NCBI RefSeq assembly: GCF_001653235.2
Contig: NC_035791.1
Coordinates: 4,774,001-4,838,000, forward strand
Length of the DNA: 64,000 bases
Direction of reading: 5' to 3'
DNA from: Pochonia chlamydosporia 170
Taxonomy: Eukaryota > Ascomycota > Sordariomycetes > Hypocreales > Clavicipitaceae
Shown: positions 30,501 through 41,062 of the stretch, piece by piece
Layout of the letters: the number at the start of each line of letters is the position of its first letter
Position numbering within the stretch: position 1 is the first letter of the stretch
Program-made: the position numbers and the translations under genes
The notes under the pieces: model-generated
Database searches by the model: none
What the model was told of the DNA's origin: nothing
Seen by the model: the letters and a program-made list of their open reading frames with translations, nothing else

Positions 30501-33309
30501 TTGCAACCTAAAAGCTGTATACTGAGCTTAAGAAACCTCGTCAAAAGAGCCTCTTCATGGTTCTCAGAGAACACCCGATCGATCCACTTCAAGTCTCCAA
30601 TGGCCTCGTCTAGTTTACTGGCGTAGCCGTATGTGCATACACCTCCCAGCGAAGCCAAAAATCCTGAGAGGTTACGCCATTCAGACAGAATTTTATCGTC
30701 GATACCGTCTGCGGTAGCCAGAGAGACTTCTTTTGACAAGTGAATCCATCGGTTAAAGGCAATTTCCCATGCGTCCACAATACCCCGTGTTGGTAGCCGA
30801 AATTGCCTAAGAAACCCCCTCATCCTTTTCTGAAAGGCAACGAGGCCGGTAAAATGAAAGGCTGGTGAGGATAGCTCTTGGTAGGCAAACTGGTTTCGAT
30901 GTGTCGACGAGATTGAGTTCGCGGAATCACTGTATTCGCCGACCTGCGAACATTCCTCGACCAAGAGGCTAATGCAGAGGGTAGCTGCTTGGCAAACGGC
31001 AATATTTGGGGAACATATCGACAATAGCAAGGCCGTTTCCACTTTCGATGAGGCCAGATGAATATTTGGAACATCCATGGGGACATTGGATAAAACCTGT
31101 GACACAAGTCAACTTGGATAAAACCGGGAACGCAGAGGGGCAAATTGTTACGAACTGGCATGCCTTTTAGAAGGGCAGATCTTGCCATCAAAAACTCTCG
31201 AAGTTGTGTTACTGTTGCCAGATTGGTATCTTCTTCAACTTCTTCGCATAGCTCGAGTAGGATGGACGAACTATGACTCTTTAGCATCAGCTGTCAAAAG
31301 ATATTGACATTGAGACGTCGCGTGCTTATGGGTACTCACCTTCGCCTCCATAGCGTTTCCCCGAGTTGTTCGCTTCCTTCACGGATTTCAGGTTGCAAGC
31401 CGCCCAGAGAACCTGTATTTCTAGCGAAAAGTCTATTGGCGACCTCTGTGGCTAAATGTCGAATGGACTGATCTCGAGAAAGGACACAAAACATGAACGG
31501 CTTGAGAAACACCATGTCTCCAGCCTCGCCAGATACCTCCCGAATGAGAGGTCCGGGGGAGACTTCAAGATACCGGAGAATCTCCAAGATCTTACGGTTA
31601 CCCGACTTTGGCGTTTCATTTCTCGGTCTCGGGAAGTTCAAGCATTCAGACTGGAAGAGTTTGTCAGCACAAGAATAGTTCAGCAAATTTGGGCGGGAGG
31701 GGTTCATTTGAGGTCAACCTCATCGTGGTACCTCGAATTCAGATTGGATGAGGCGGAGGACATTTGCATGAAGCTCGGAATACTTCCCAGTCTGGGTTTG
31801 CCTTGCAAAGTACGAGCACGCCTGGATAACTGCAATCTTAAATGAGTCCGGTGCAAGCGAAGAGATGCAAATTTTGGTCAGCGTTTCCACGCTACCATCC
31901 AGCCCGAGGTGGGCGAGGCTCACGAAGGCACCAGTGACCATATCTTGCTCAAATTGTGGTGTGGCAATGCTCGACTGCGAAAGGCTGAAAACGGAGTCTC
32001 GAACTTCATCTTGGACGTCCATAGCGTAACTGACTAACGCGGAATCGCTCTCGGCTTCAAAATGTCTGGCTACCCGGAGAAGGCTTACTAGGCAATACGC
32101 TGCTCTTTCATTCCCATTTCGGAGACCTTTTCTCAGATTATCTAAGAAGGACACTTTCTTAATGAGGCTATTGCTTTTGGCCTCCCTCAAGTTACTTGCA
32201 ACCTCGAAGACATCAGGAAGCAGCAGTAATAGAGTAATCTGTAACGGATACAAGACTGCTCGCCGACGTCCATTATCTATTCCTGTTTGTGTCATGTCGA
32301 ATAATGTGTCGCCGCCACCGTCCAATCTTTTGTGGTGGGAATGCAGTCGTACAAAATCATGCGGGCTTCTATCAATCCACCGGGAGACTAGAAGCGGAAG
32401 AACGACTGCAACTGTGCACTGGCATGATTTGCGAAAGTGTAGGTAGCTGGAGCATATTTCCTGAATGATATACCCCAGCTTCGTGCTGTCAATCCAAAAG
32501 AATGATAGGAGCCTCAGGGTCACAAGAGCCGAGGCATCGACGTCTTGAGTATGAGTCTGATTTGCCAAACTACCATCTGGGAAGGTAGTCGTTCGGATGC
32601 TATATATAGTGTTCCTTACATAGTCGAATGCCGCAGACCAGTTTGAAGCCGTTACATACTCAATGACAACTTTAATATGAGCATCAAACTCTACCAGGCA
32701 GTCAAGGAGGCACTCAGCTTCAACCAGCTGTTTGTTGGAGCTCTGAGTAGGCATGCCATCAGGGCGAGGCACACAGAAGTTGCGATCGGGGACTTGATCA
32801 AGGAGTGTCTGTGCAGGCAATATATAATCGTCTGGGATCGGTTCAAGGAGGTGTTTCAATACATCGAATACTCTGTTGACAAGACCAGGTTCTAAGCGCG
32901 AAGGACAAGTGTCTGGTACAGCCAAATCCTTTCCGGTTGTCCAATTCCAGTTTGCGGTGCAGCTGTCTGCAACAAGAGATAGGATATATAGCTCCGATTG
33001 CAGTATGTGCGAGGGGTGACTAGCTACGGCAGGAAATGGTCGAGCCAGGTCCTCAAGAAGTCCCAGAAGAGATTCAATGACGATACCAATGGCGGTCCTA
33101 CTCAAGTCCACCAGTGTAGCCTTGGTAATTTTTAGGATATCATCTTCGTAAAATGTCTTGCCAGTTGAGCCCGTGTGATGTGGTAACTAGAAACAACAGA
33201 AAGTAGTTAGCAGTCCGCATCGTGATATATGGTACAATAGCATATATTGTCTCACCCGTGATGCAATTCGATCTACTAGGCAACCGACCAGCACGGCGTC
33301 ACTATTCAT
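24598..33309 (-). CDS. neurofibromin/Ira-type Ras GTPase-activating protein
   Basis: Large negative regulator of Ras (yeast Ira1/2, NF1), roughly 2570 residues. Fifteen exons: 33256-33309, 31732-33186, 31340-31650, 31156-31290, 29564-31096, 29339-29498, 28996-29285, 28646-28933, 28225-28596, 28083-28169, 27825-27997, 27096-27769, 25173-27015, 24828-25080 and 24598-24699. The RasGAP domain has ILRRTCVATKMLS (likely arginine-finger loop) and FLRFFCPAIVAPE. A Sec14/CRAL-TRIO-like part follows (IASRLWHEPFGLFIDATCY), then a PH-like part (FHPNNVEYHLIGSLQDLQ) and a long helical tail ending near LCGAVPTILDDV and GFGGLWRLQ. Every junction keeps frame except exon 3 to exon 4, where canonical splicing gives an immediate TGA (see findings). 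The last exon has two usable acceptors 36 nt apart. Confidence 0.9.
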
Positions 33310-34279
33310 GGTTACGATGGTATCATCACAACGAAACTGAAACGCAGCACATCACCACCATTAAATGTTAGGTAAAAGGAGCTGTGGGGATATATAATTG
33401 GCTGAATGTTCGCGGGGCTCTCTCAGGCTGTTTGTTGTTCATGGTGTGGGGTTAAAGGATGGGTCGGGAGCACCCGAGTTTGTTGGCACCTCTTCCACCA
33501 AGGCTGACCTTTTGAACCAATGCACGCATAGCCTCGGATGGATAAGAGCAAATGTTTCTTGCCAGTAAGCAGACGGCTATTGCTAGCACAGTTATTCACA
33601 GGGGGATTTTAAAAAAAAAATCGCGAAAACCGGACTTTCGGTAAAGAATTCAAAAAAAAAAAAAAAAAAAAAAGAGTTCGGCCACTAAAAGGATTTAAGG
33701 GAGAAAAAAAGGTATTAAAAATACGGAAAAGTTTTCGTATTTCTTATTTATTTATATATACTTACTTATTGGGACACATAATAACATTTTAATATTTTGT
33801 AAATCTTATTCTTGTTTTTATGCTATTTATTTTGTGGCGTCTATAGCGGGTTTTTTTGTATTTTATAATGACTTCCAGGGAGAAGAATAATTAATTCCCC
33901 AGTGCTCGGCTTTAAAAAAAAAAAAAAGTCCGCAGTTAATTTTGTGTCAATAAAAATTGACCAAAAAAAACACAGAATAAATTTTATTAGTAACGCTGCA
34001 AAAATAAAATTCTGATATTTATATATTTTATTTTTCTCGAGCACAGAATAACAAAAAACCTGAGGCTCACCCTAAGTGTTCTTTTCCTTTTGTTTTTAAT
34101 CCACAACAAAAAGACGAGGATCAACAGATAACTTGAAAAGTAAAACATTCAGCTGACTCAGCTGTTGACGACAAAGTTCAGCTTCAGCAAGAGTCGTCGT
34201 AAGCAACATTTCTTCCTCAGTGAGATTGTTCTCTCGAGTTTTCACAGCAATTGACTGGCCATTAGTAGTGGGCGACGAC
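33310..34279. other. divergent promoter region with AT-rich island
   Basis: Separates the RasGAP start (33309, leftward) and the hypothetical gene start (34280, rightward). Bases from about 33595 to 34080 are strongly AT-rich, with runs of A and T, including 23 As at 33652-33674. A 65-codon minus-strand frame (34096-34293) overlaps the start of the rightward gene; its product has no recognisable family. Confidence 0.6.
33652..33674. repeat. poly-A tract (23 nt)
   Basis: Uninterrupted run of A inside the AT-rich island. Confidence 0.85.
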
Positions 34280-35287
34280 ATGGAGAAAAGCAATCATCCC
34301 ACATCAGCTGTCCCGCAAACTACTGCGGAAGATGAGGCCGCCACGACGCCCCCTCCGTACTCTGGCCCGTCGTTATCAGGGCCGGCAGCACCTGAAGGAC
34401 AACGAGACGAGCTAGCAATGGAACCTTTCAAAGGCATACCTCGATATCCCGGTCTACCCAAGTTGGACTATAAGCTGTATTCGCCCCCGTTGTTCAAATT
34501 GTCAAGTGATTCGATCACTTTGTCCTCAAAGGCCGAGTATCTATCGTCAAACGCTGCTGCCCTGGCCTCTCTGATCAGGGCGCAATCGACAGTGCCCCCT
34601 AAACCCCAGATTCAAGTTCGAGGCAGTCGTGGTCGTAGGGTGGATTTTGATATCAAACTTAATCTTATGAGCTTACTGGTCCCTGACGACGAACGGATGC
34701 GCATGGACTACATCCGGTGCGTGGGTGAAGGCGAGGTAGCTCATCGAGGAGGTGTTCGACCAGATGTGCTTCCCGAAGTGGGTGAAGGTGGTCTGGAAGA
34801 ATGGTGTCGAAGATTCGTGCAAGACACAGCCACTGTCAAAACGTTTGCTCTGGACCGTGTCGTTGCGAATCTCGATGTGGGTTGGCTAGAGGGCCATTTG
34901 CGAAGCCTCATTGCATCGCTCAAATATCGAGGGGCTGTTGATGTGACCTTCCTCGTCACCCATAGCCGTGTTTTGGTGCAGAACCCAGATAGAGTCAATC
35001 AGTTCTTCACTAATGTCACAAGCCTATTCTCAGGTAAGAACAAGTACGAAGTCGTCAAGGCTGTGTGGCCATTTGCCACGACAAAGAACGGAGAGCCCGG
35101 CCGGAGATGCATCGTTCAAAGCGAGGAAGTATGGTGGAAAGAATGGAAAGATCCTATTCGATATGCCATCTCACAGAAAAGGCAAGGCTGGGTTACTGTT
35201 GAGGACAAACTGGAGGCTGTCATGGAAGGGAAAGGCAATCAGACCGAGGCTGTTGATTGGGGCCCGGATCAATATGGAACATCTTGA
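34280..35287 (+). CDS. conserved-looking hypothetical protein with PPPY motif
   Basis: Single-exon protein of 335 residues that I do not recognise. The start is the ATG at 34280 (MEKSNHP); the frame reads further upstream only from a non-ATG codon at 34220. The first 60 residues are Pro/Thr/Ala-rich and include TPPPYSG, a PPxY motif of the kind bound by WW domains of Rsp5/NEDD4 ligases (inference). The rest is soluble, with mixed helices and strands: RGSRGRRVDFDIKLNLMSLL, then LDVGWLEGHLRSLIASLKYRG and EVWWKEWKDPIRYAI. No signal peptide, membrane segment or catalytic motif is seen. Even coding character and lack of stops argue it is real. Confidence 0.75.
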   Translation: MEKSNHPTSAVPQTTAEDEAATTPPPYSGPSLSGPAAPEGQRDELAMEPFKGIPRYPGLPKLDYKLYSPPLFKLSSDSITLSSKAEYLSSNAAALASLIRAQSTVPPKPQIQVRGSRGRRVDFDIKLNLMSLLVPDDERMRMDYIRCVGEGEVAHRGGVRPDVLPEVGEGGLEEWCRRFVQDTATVKTFALDRVVANLDVGWLEGHLRSLIASLKYRGAVDVTFLVTHSRVLVQNPDRVNQFFTNVTSLFSGKNKYEVVKAVWPFATTKNGEPGRRCIVQSEEVWWKEWKDPIRYAISQKRQGWVTVEDKLEAVMEGKGNQTEAVDWGPDQYGTS

Positions 35288-35519
35288 GCTGGGTGTGAGA
35301 GAAGTCGGACTGATAATGTATCCCATTTGGGTCAACATCTGCATAATCAGTCTTTGAACTAACTGGGGATGGAAAAGACGTGTGATGTACATATGTGTCA
35401 CTCTATCTGAACATTTGAAAGCAGTGCTGTGTGAGAGAGAAATCATAGCGGGCCAGCCAATCATGAATAGATTATCATAACTGTGTTTCTTGGGCTGAAC
35501 CTTTTCCCAACTATCTGGA

Positions 35520-35540
35520 TACCTAGGTACTAGGTAGGTA
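35520..35540. repeat. TACCTAGGTA-type repeat
   Basis: TACCTAGGTACTAGGTAGGTA, the same core as elsewhere between genes. Confidence 0.7.
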
Positions 35541-35788
35541 GCAAGTGTCATTCATATGTGTATGGTATGCTCAGCCAGCGTGGAGGTTGGCTGGCTGAGT
35601 GAGACCAGCTGACTGTTGAAACCCAGTCCACCAAACCTCAAATGGGGCTGTGGTCGCCTTGACTTCATGAGAAATGAGCCTCGTAACCCCCTTCAGGTTC
35701 ACCGGTGACTCAAGAGCCAAGCGGGAAGGACACACACACATTTGGGCGATAACTCCCGTAGGTGTACCATAACAAAAAGCCTTGGTCT

Positions 35789-35808
35789 TACCAGACATGG
35801 GTCTGGTA
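35789..35808. repeat. 8 bp inverted repeat TACCAGAC / GTCTGGTA
   Basis: Perfect 8 nt arms around the spacer ATGG. The arms contain the CCAGAC hexamer that also recurs in the histone region. Confidence 0.7.
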
Positions 35809-36119
35809 CGTACTTACAAGATGACTCATGCAGTTGACGTCCACTCTCGATGCATGCTCGGCGCATTGAGCAACAGCAAAAATACATGTAGCCATGCTCT
35901 GACAAAAAAATACCACTGAGGGGAGCAGAGCTGAACGGCTATATAACACATGAGGATCTCTCTCGCGCGAGTCTCGAGAGTGTGTCGAAATGGGAATAGA
36001 GCTCACTTGCAGCACATCCATAGTCGCCCTTTTGACACAACGATTGGTTCTGTGTCATATTAAAACACCAAGCCAAACCAGAGACTTCCTTATTAATCAC
36101 ATTGAACCCAACTGCCAAT

Positions 36120-39100
36120 ATGGCTGCCAACTTCTCGGCTTCCCATGACAGCGCGATCTGCCTCATCCCCCCTGAGGACCTTTGGTCACCAATCAACTCA
36201 ATCAGGAGGCTTTATGACAAGGCACACGAAAAATGGCCGCCACATATCAATCTAGTTTATCCTTTTGTCCGGCCCGACCTCATACCTGAAGTTGTTGATA
36301 TTCTTCGCCGATTGGATTTGACATCCCTGGCTCCGACAACCATCAGCCTACGGGAGGCCGACGCCTTCAATCACAAGAGCCACAACACCATCATTCTACG
36401 TCCAAGGCAACGAGGTCCTAGACTTGCCTCTGAATTAGTAAATGCCATTCGCGAAGCCGTTGGCTGGCCCGCTCAAGATGACTATAACGCACACATGACA
36501 GTTGGGCAGACTGAGGACGCTGAATCGGACTCGCACAACTTCTTGATGAATAAGGCTCGCCTCTTGACGCCGGTAACCTGGGATGTTGGACGACTAGCTA
36601 TTCTCGTGAGAGATTCGCCGGGCGGCCCTGTATCGGGGCGACCTATGCAACTCTGGGGCTATATCGACATTCACAGTCAGCAACTGCATCAGTCTCTCCC
36701 TCCCCTAAAATTTCACCTCGACGCAAGCAAACAAGGTGCCCATGCTCAGGAGACATTTCAGTTCAGCCCGTCTAGCCTCTCGTGGCATACCATGGCAGAC
36801 ATTCCCCCTCATCACCCGTCACCTCAGATCCCGGATCCAACTAGACGCCTAGTTGTGGCATCTTACAACGTTTTGGCTGAGTTTCAATGGCCTCCGGGCG
36901 CAAGCAGATATCCATCTCTCATATCCAATATATTATCAGAGAGGGCTGCTGCTGATGTATTAGTGCTTCAAGAAGTTACAGACCATTTCCTCCCATTTCT
37001 CCTACAAGACCAGGACGTGCGGACTCAATATCGATTTTCAACCCACGGGCCACCAGGCCATCCTGGGCACAGGCCCCTACCAAGCTTGCTCAATGTCGTG
37101 GTCTTGAGTAAACTGCCTTTTAGCTGGGACTACTTGCCATTCGCGAGGAAACACAAGGGTGCGGCCGTTCTCAAGCTCGCCATCTCCAGCGAGACCTCGT
37201 CGACAAACCCCGACGCTTACCCAATCATCCTCACAGCTTGCCACCTTTCCCAAGGCTTGACGGATGGCGCAGTGGTAGCAAAAAAGAACGAGTTGCACAA
37301 ACTGGTGACATATTTATCGACAGAGTTCTCCAGGCATCCATGGATTATTGCTGGAGATTTTAATCTCGCCACATCGGCATTCACCATTGATCAAGCCCGG
37401 CAAAAGGGGCAACTCTCCTCTTGCGGATACCAGTACCTCTGCGAAATAGATCAAATTTTTGCTGATTACAGGCTCCAAGACGCATGGCTTCTGACACGCC
37501 TTCGCTCCGGAGTTTCACAAGACACATGCAGCCATTCGCAGTTGGCTGGAGACTTGTTCGAAGGTGAACAAGGAGCTACCTTTGATCCTTTAAACAATAA
37601 TTTGGCAGAAATGGCCGTCGGAAGCGGACTTAACAATCGTCCGCAAAGATATGACAGAATTCTGTTCAATAGTGCTTTTTCTCTAAGTGCCTGCGGGTTC
37701 AACACATTCGGGCGGCCAGTTGCTGATACTAACACTGGAAATTCTGCAGCCAGCGATCACTGGGGCATTCGTTGTCTCTTTAAGAATTTGGAGGGTAGCG
37801 AAAGTATCACCATCGGTGGCAGTGGCCATACTGTGGCGACGAATTTTCGAAAAGCTCCGTCATCTTTGGGCAACCTTGAAGATTTGAAAAACAGTTTGGT
37901 GACTCTTGGCTGTTTGCCAACCTCAAGGGAAGAAGAGCTTCGAAGAAAAGCGATTAATGCCTTGCGAGATGTCTTGTGCGAACCTGACAAGGAACACATG
38001 GGTCAGAGGCAGCGAGCTGGCTTTGACGTAATTCTTATTCCTGTGGGCTCGTACGGCCTCGGGGTCTGGACACCTGATTCAGACGTAGACTGCCTCTGTG
38101 TGGGCAATATAAGCTCGAAAACCTTCTTTGCACTTGCTGTGTCCAAAATCAAGAGAGCAAGAAACAGAGACGTGAATATTATTCGGATAGTTCGCGCAAA
38201 AACGGGCACGATGCTCGAGCTTATCGTCTTGGGAGTCAAGTTTGATCTGCAATACTGTGCCGCCGCTCAGATTACGAAATAGTGAGGGCGCTTTTTCCTA
38301 CAGAAACAGAGACAGGTGTTATTCGCTGACATTTCATAGCTACCCTGACATCATGAACCACCCAGCCAGCGATCCGGCATTCAATTTACCCATTCAAACA
38401 TTATCAAAGCTCAAACCAGCCCGAGACCTGGCTTATTTGCGAAGGTCTATTCCCGACTTGGCGAAATATCGTCTTGCTCACCTACTTGTCAAAGCCTGGG
38501 CCAAGTCTCGAGGCTTGTATTCAGCCAGGTTTGGTTTGCTCGGGGGCATCAACGTCTCCGCGATGCTCGTGCCCATATGTAAAATACTAGCATATGAGGG
38601 AAGAAATGCGACAACAGCTGATATATTGACCACCTTTTTTCACCATTACGCTGGCTTCGACTGGAAGAGCAACATGGTCTTCGATCCCTTGTTTCACGGC
38701 AATGTCAAATATCATCGCACACAGCGTGAATGCATGTGCCTTTTAGGCTGGCACGCACCTTCCCTGAACACTGCGCTCAATGCTTCAGTTGCCACGGTTG
38801 GTACGCTTTCTTCTGAGCTGGTGCGAGCTAGGAACCTATTGTTGCAAGAAGGCGTCGATTGGAACACGTTCCTGCGTGGGACGAAACCGCTGACGGCATT
38901 ATCGGAGCTTACAGCCGGCAACGCTTCTGACTTCTTGATCTGTTATAAGAGCTACATTAAAATTGACGCGCGCTACTGGGGCTCGTCTCCCAGCAAAGGC
39001 AGGAGGTTTGTTGGCTGGTTAGAGTCACGATGTGTCATGATTTTGGTTGGTGAGTTTTGTTAGGTTAAATGGCATTCGCTGTTTCGTGTATTTCAAAAGC

Positions 39101-39859
39101 TGACGCCTCTTCCATATAAAAGACGTGAACCGAAAAGCCCCAGCTCTTGCTACCCGCATCTGGCCGGCAAGATTCGTCTCGCAGGGTGACGACGCCGAAA
39201 CCCAGGAGTTCCACTATAGCTATCTCGTAGGCTTGGCATGGCAAGATGTTCAAGGCTCCAACAAACCCAAAGAGGAGGCAAAAAACGTGGAGCAATCGTT
39301 GCTTTCAATCCTTCAGGATTTTGAGAACCGCATACGGACCGATCAGAAATACTTCGACTCCGGGTCTTGCTGGGCAATGGCATCGCTGGTCGGTACCAAT
39401 GACGTGCAGCAGCTCCAGCTAGACCAGCAATCGTGGAGAGACGGGAACGCTGGGGATACGGACTCGGAAGGATGCTTGGACCTCGAGGAAGAGGAGGAGG
39501 AAGAGGATGATGGCGCACAAGAGCTACCAGCTTCAACTCCAATAACTTTGGAGAGGCGAAGTACAGGGTCGAAATCGAACATTGAAGTATCTGCATCAGG
39601 GAAACTTCGCACAGCGACAGATGTCATGAACCGCCTACGCTGGGACTCTGCGATGGATTCCAGCAATTATCTAGTTGGTTATGAGGACAGATTCACGGGA
39701 GCGAAGGAGAAAGACTTAGGGCAATGGAAAACTGAACAAACGGATGAGGAGTTTATTCCACAGCATCGAATTCTATACTTCAAGCGCAAAACTGACAGTT
39801 TCATAGTCTGGGAAAGAAGGACAAGGACTGACAACATTTTTGGTAGCGGTGTAGGTTGA
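36120..39859 (+). CDS. four-domain RNA end-processing protein: 2H phosphoesterase, EEP nuclease, poly(A)-polymerase-type nucleotidyltransferase, MJ1316 (DUF504)
   Basis: Predicted RNA repair or modification protein of 1202 residues. Exons are 36120-38281, 38340-39049 and 39123-39859, with introns of 58 and 73 nt; both junctions keep frame (TKY-YPDIM, MILV-DVNRK). Residues about 15-200 form a 2H/LigT phosphoesterase with paired motifs HINL (His42) and HMTV (His125), which act on 2',3'-cyclic phosphate or 2'-5' ends. Residues about 243-555 form an endonuclease/exonuclease/phosphatase domain (VVASYNVLAE, LQEV, GDFNLA at 413, SDHWGI at 546). From about 640 there is a nucleotidyltransferase (GSYGLGVWTPDSDVD, catalytic Asp 655 and 657) with a poly(A) polymerase central domain (YLRRSIPDLAKYR, LVKAWAKSRGLYS). 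An acidic linker precedes a C-terminal MJ1316 domain (DVMNRLRWD, YLVGYEDRF, IPQHRILYFKR, IVWERR). The ATG at 36120 is the first in frame. Substrate unknown. Confidence 0.93.
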
Positions 39860-41060
39860 CGAAAACGGGCAAACCCAAGGCGGAGCTTTGGTTTCCAATC
39901 TTCTCAGGTCGTGTTAGCTACTCCACAAGAGAGGCTCGACCTCCATATTGAGTTATACTTCATATGCTCCTTGCTCAAGATTCCGATTTTTTAATCTATT
40001 TAGTGACTGTTTCTGATGCAGATCCGTATAGGGTCCCTTGCTACAACAAGTCTGGCCAACCCATGGCAGCCAAAAGCTTTCAAGGGCGAAGTCAAGGGCG
40101 AAGTAATCAGAGTGAAAGGTGCGGACTCTGTAGCGTCGCTTCCCACCTTTGGTCAGATACTTGCGTTTTATCGAGCCGGTGACAAAGACATTGTTAGTTC
40201 CTCAGTCAGCTACCGTGGGAAAAAGGCAAGAGCGGGTAAGGTCTCTTGTTGTTAGACATGGTCCTATATGCTTAAGTAGCATAGCCGCAATGACTGGAGG
40301 TAAAATGCAAGCAGGATGATGAACTTACAGCAATGACTTAGCCAGTAGTGTCAGCAGCTCTATTCCATGTACCAACATCTTTCTTCACTTTAAATTCCAG
40401 TCACAGTTTCGGAGTAATGCTCAAGGTGTTTAACATGTGGTGCTTCTTGGGACTTCAACGCTAGCATCACTACGACTGTTTCAGCGAGACAACAGCTGAC
40501 GAAACCCGGCTATTCTTCGCCATGAAATATAGAGCCGTTGAAAAGAATACATGTCCAGAAAAGGAAAAAAACATGGGGCTCAACCATTGAGTCACAATAT
40601 GAGCCTGACGAGTGACCATGATTCCGCAGCGTACCCAAGAAGCGTGGTCCAAAAAAGGGAGACCTTCCAGACTGCCTTCTTATTCATCAACGAAGATTCC
40701 TGTGCAAACCCTTTTAACGCAATTTGCTTTAATTCGAATAACCCTAGCTTCTCTAAAGCGGGTCGAGACTTGTATAGCAACCCAAGCCCGGACTCATCGT
40801 GACACAGTGTAAATGCACGTTGAGCGCAGGCTAGCGTTCTTGAAAAACAGTGTCCAGCCTATGCAGGCCAAGGTACCAAACAGATTCGGACCGTTTGTCA
40901 CCGAACAATATTGCTAATCAACATATCTCAGGGCGCAATTACGAATCTTCTATCAGTCACATATGTACAACAACACGATTCGTTAGGTTGCTCAGCTCAA
41001 GAGTATCATGCCGCCAGATTTCCTTCTACAACTTGCCAGTCGCACGTCGCACGTCGCACG
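39860..41060. other. intergenic between convergent genes
   Basis: 1.2 kb between the 3' ends of the four-domain gene and EXO70. Small ORFs here (39964-40255, 40551-40812) overlap in several frames without coding character. A 12 nt unit CAAGGGCGAAGT is repeated twice in tandem near 40080-40104. Confidence 0.55.
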
Positions 41061-41062
41061 TC
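41039..41062. repeat. short tandem repeat GTCGCAC x3
   Basis: Three copies of a 7 nt unit directly downstream of the EXO70 stop codon. Confidence 0.65.

Larger units (their letters stand above)
35288..36119. other. intergenic, contains TACCTAGGTA element and an inverted repeat
   Basis: No gene. Contains a TACCTAGGTA-type run at 35520-35540 and an inverted repeat at 35789-35808. The last part is the promoter and leader of the four-domain gene, which starts at 36120. Confidence 0.6.

Noticed and set aside
39964..40255. Small ORFs after the four-domain gene as a separate gene
   Set aside because: They overlap in two frames, have no homologue I recognise and lie in the 3' flank.
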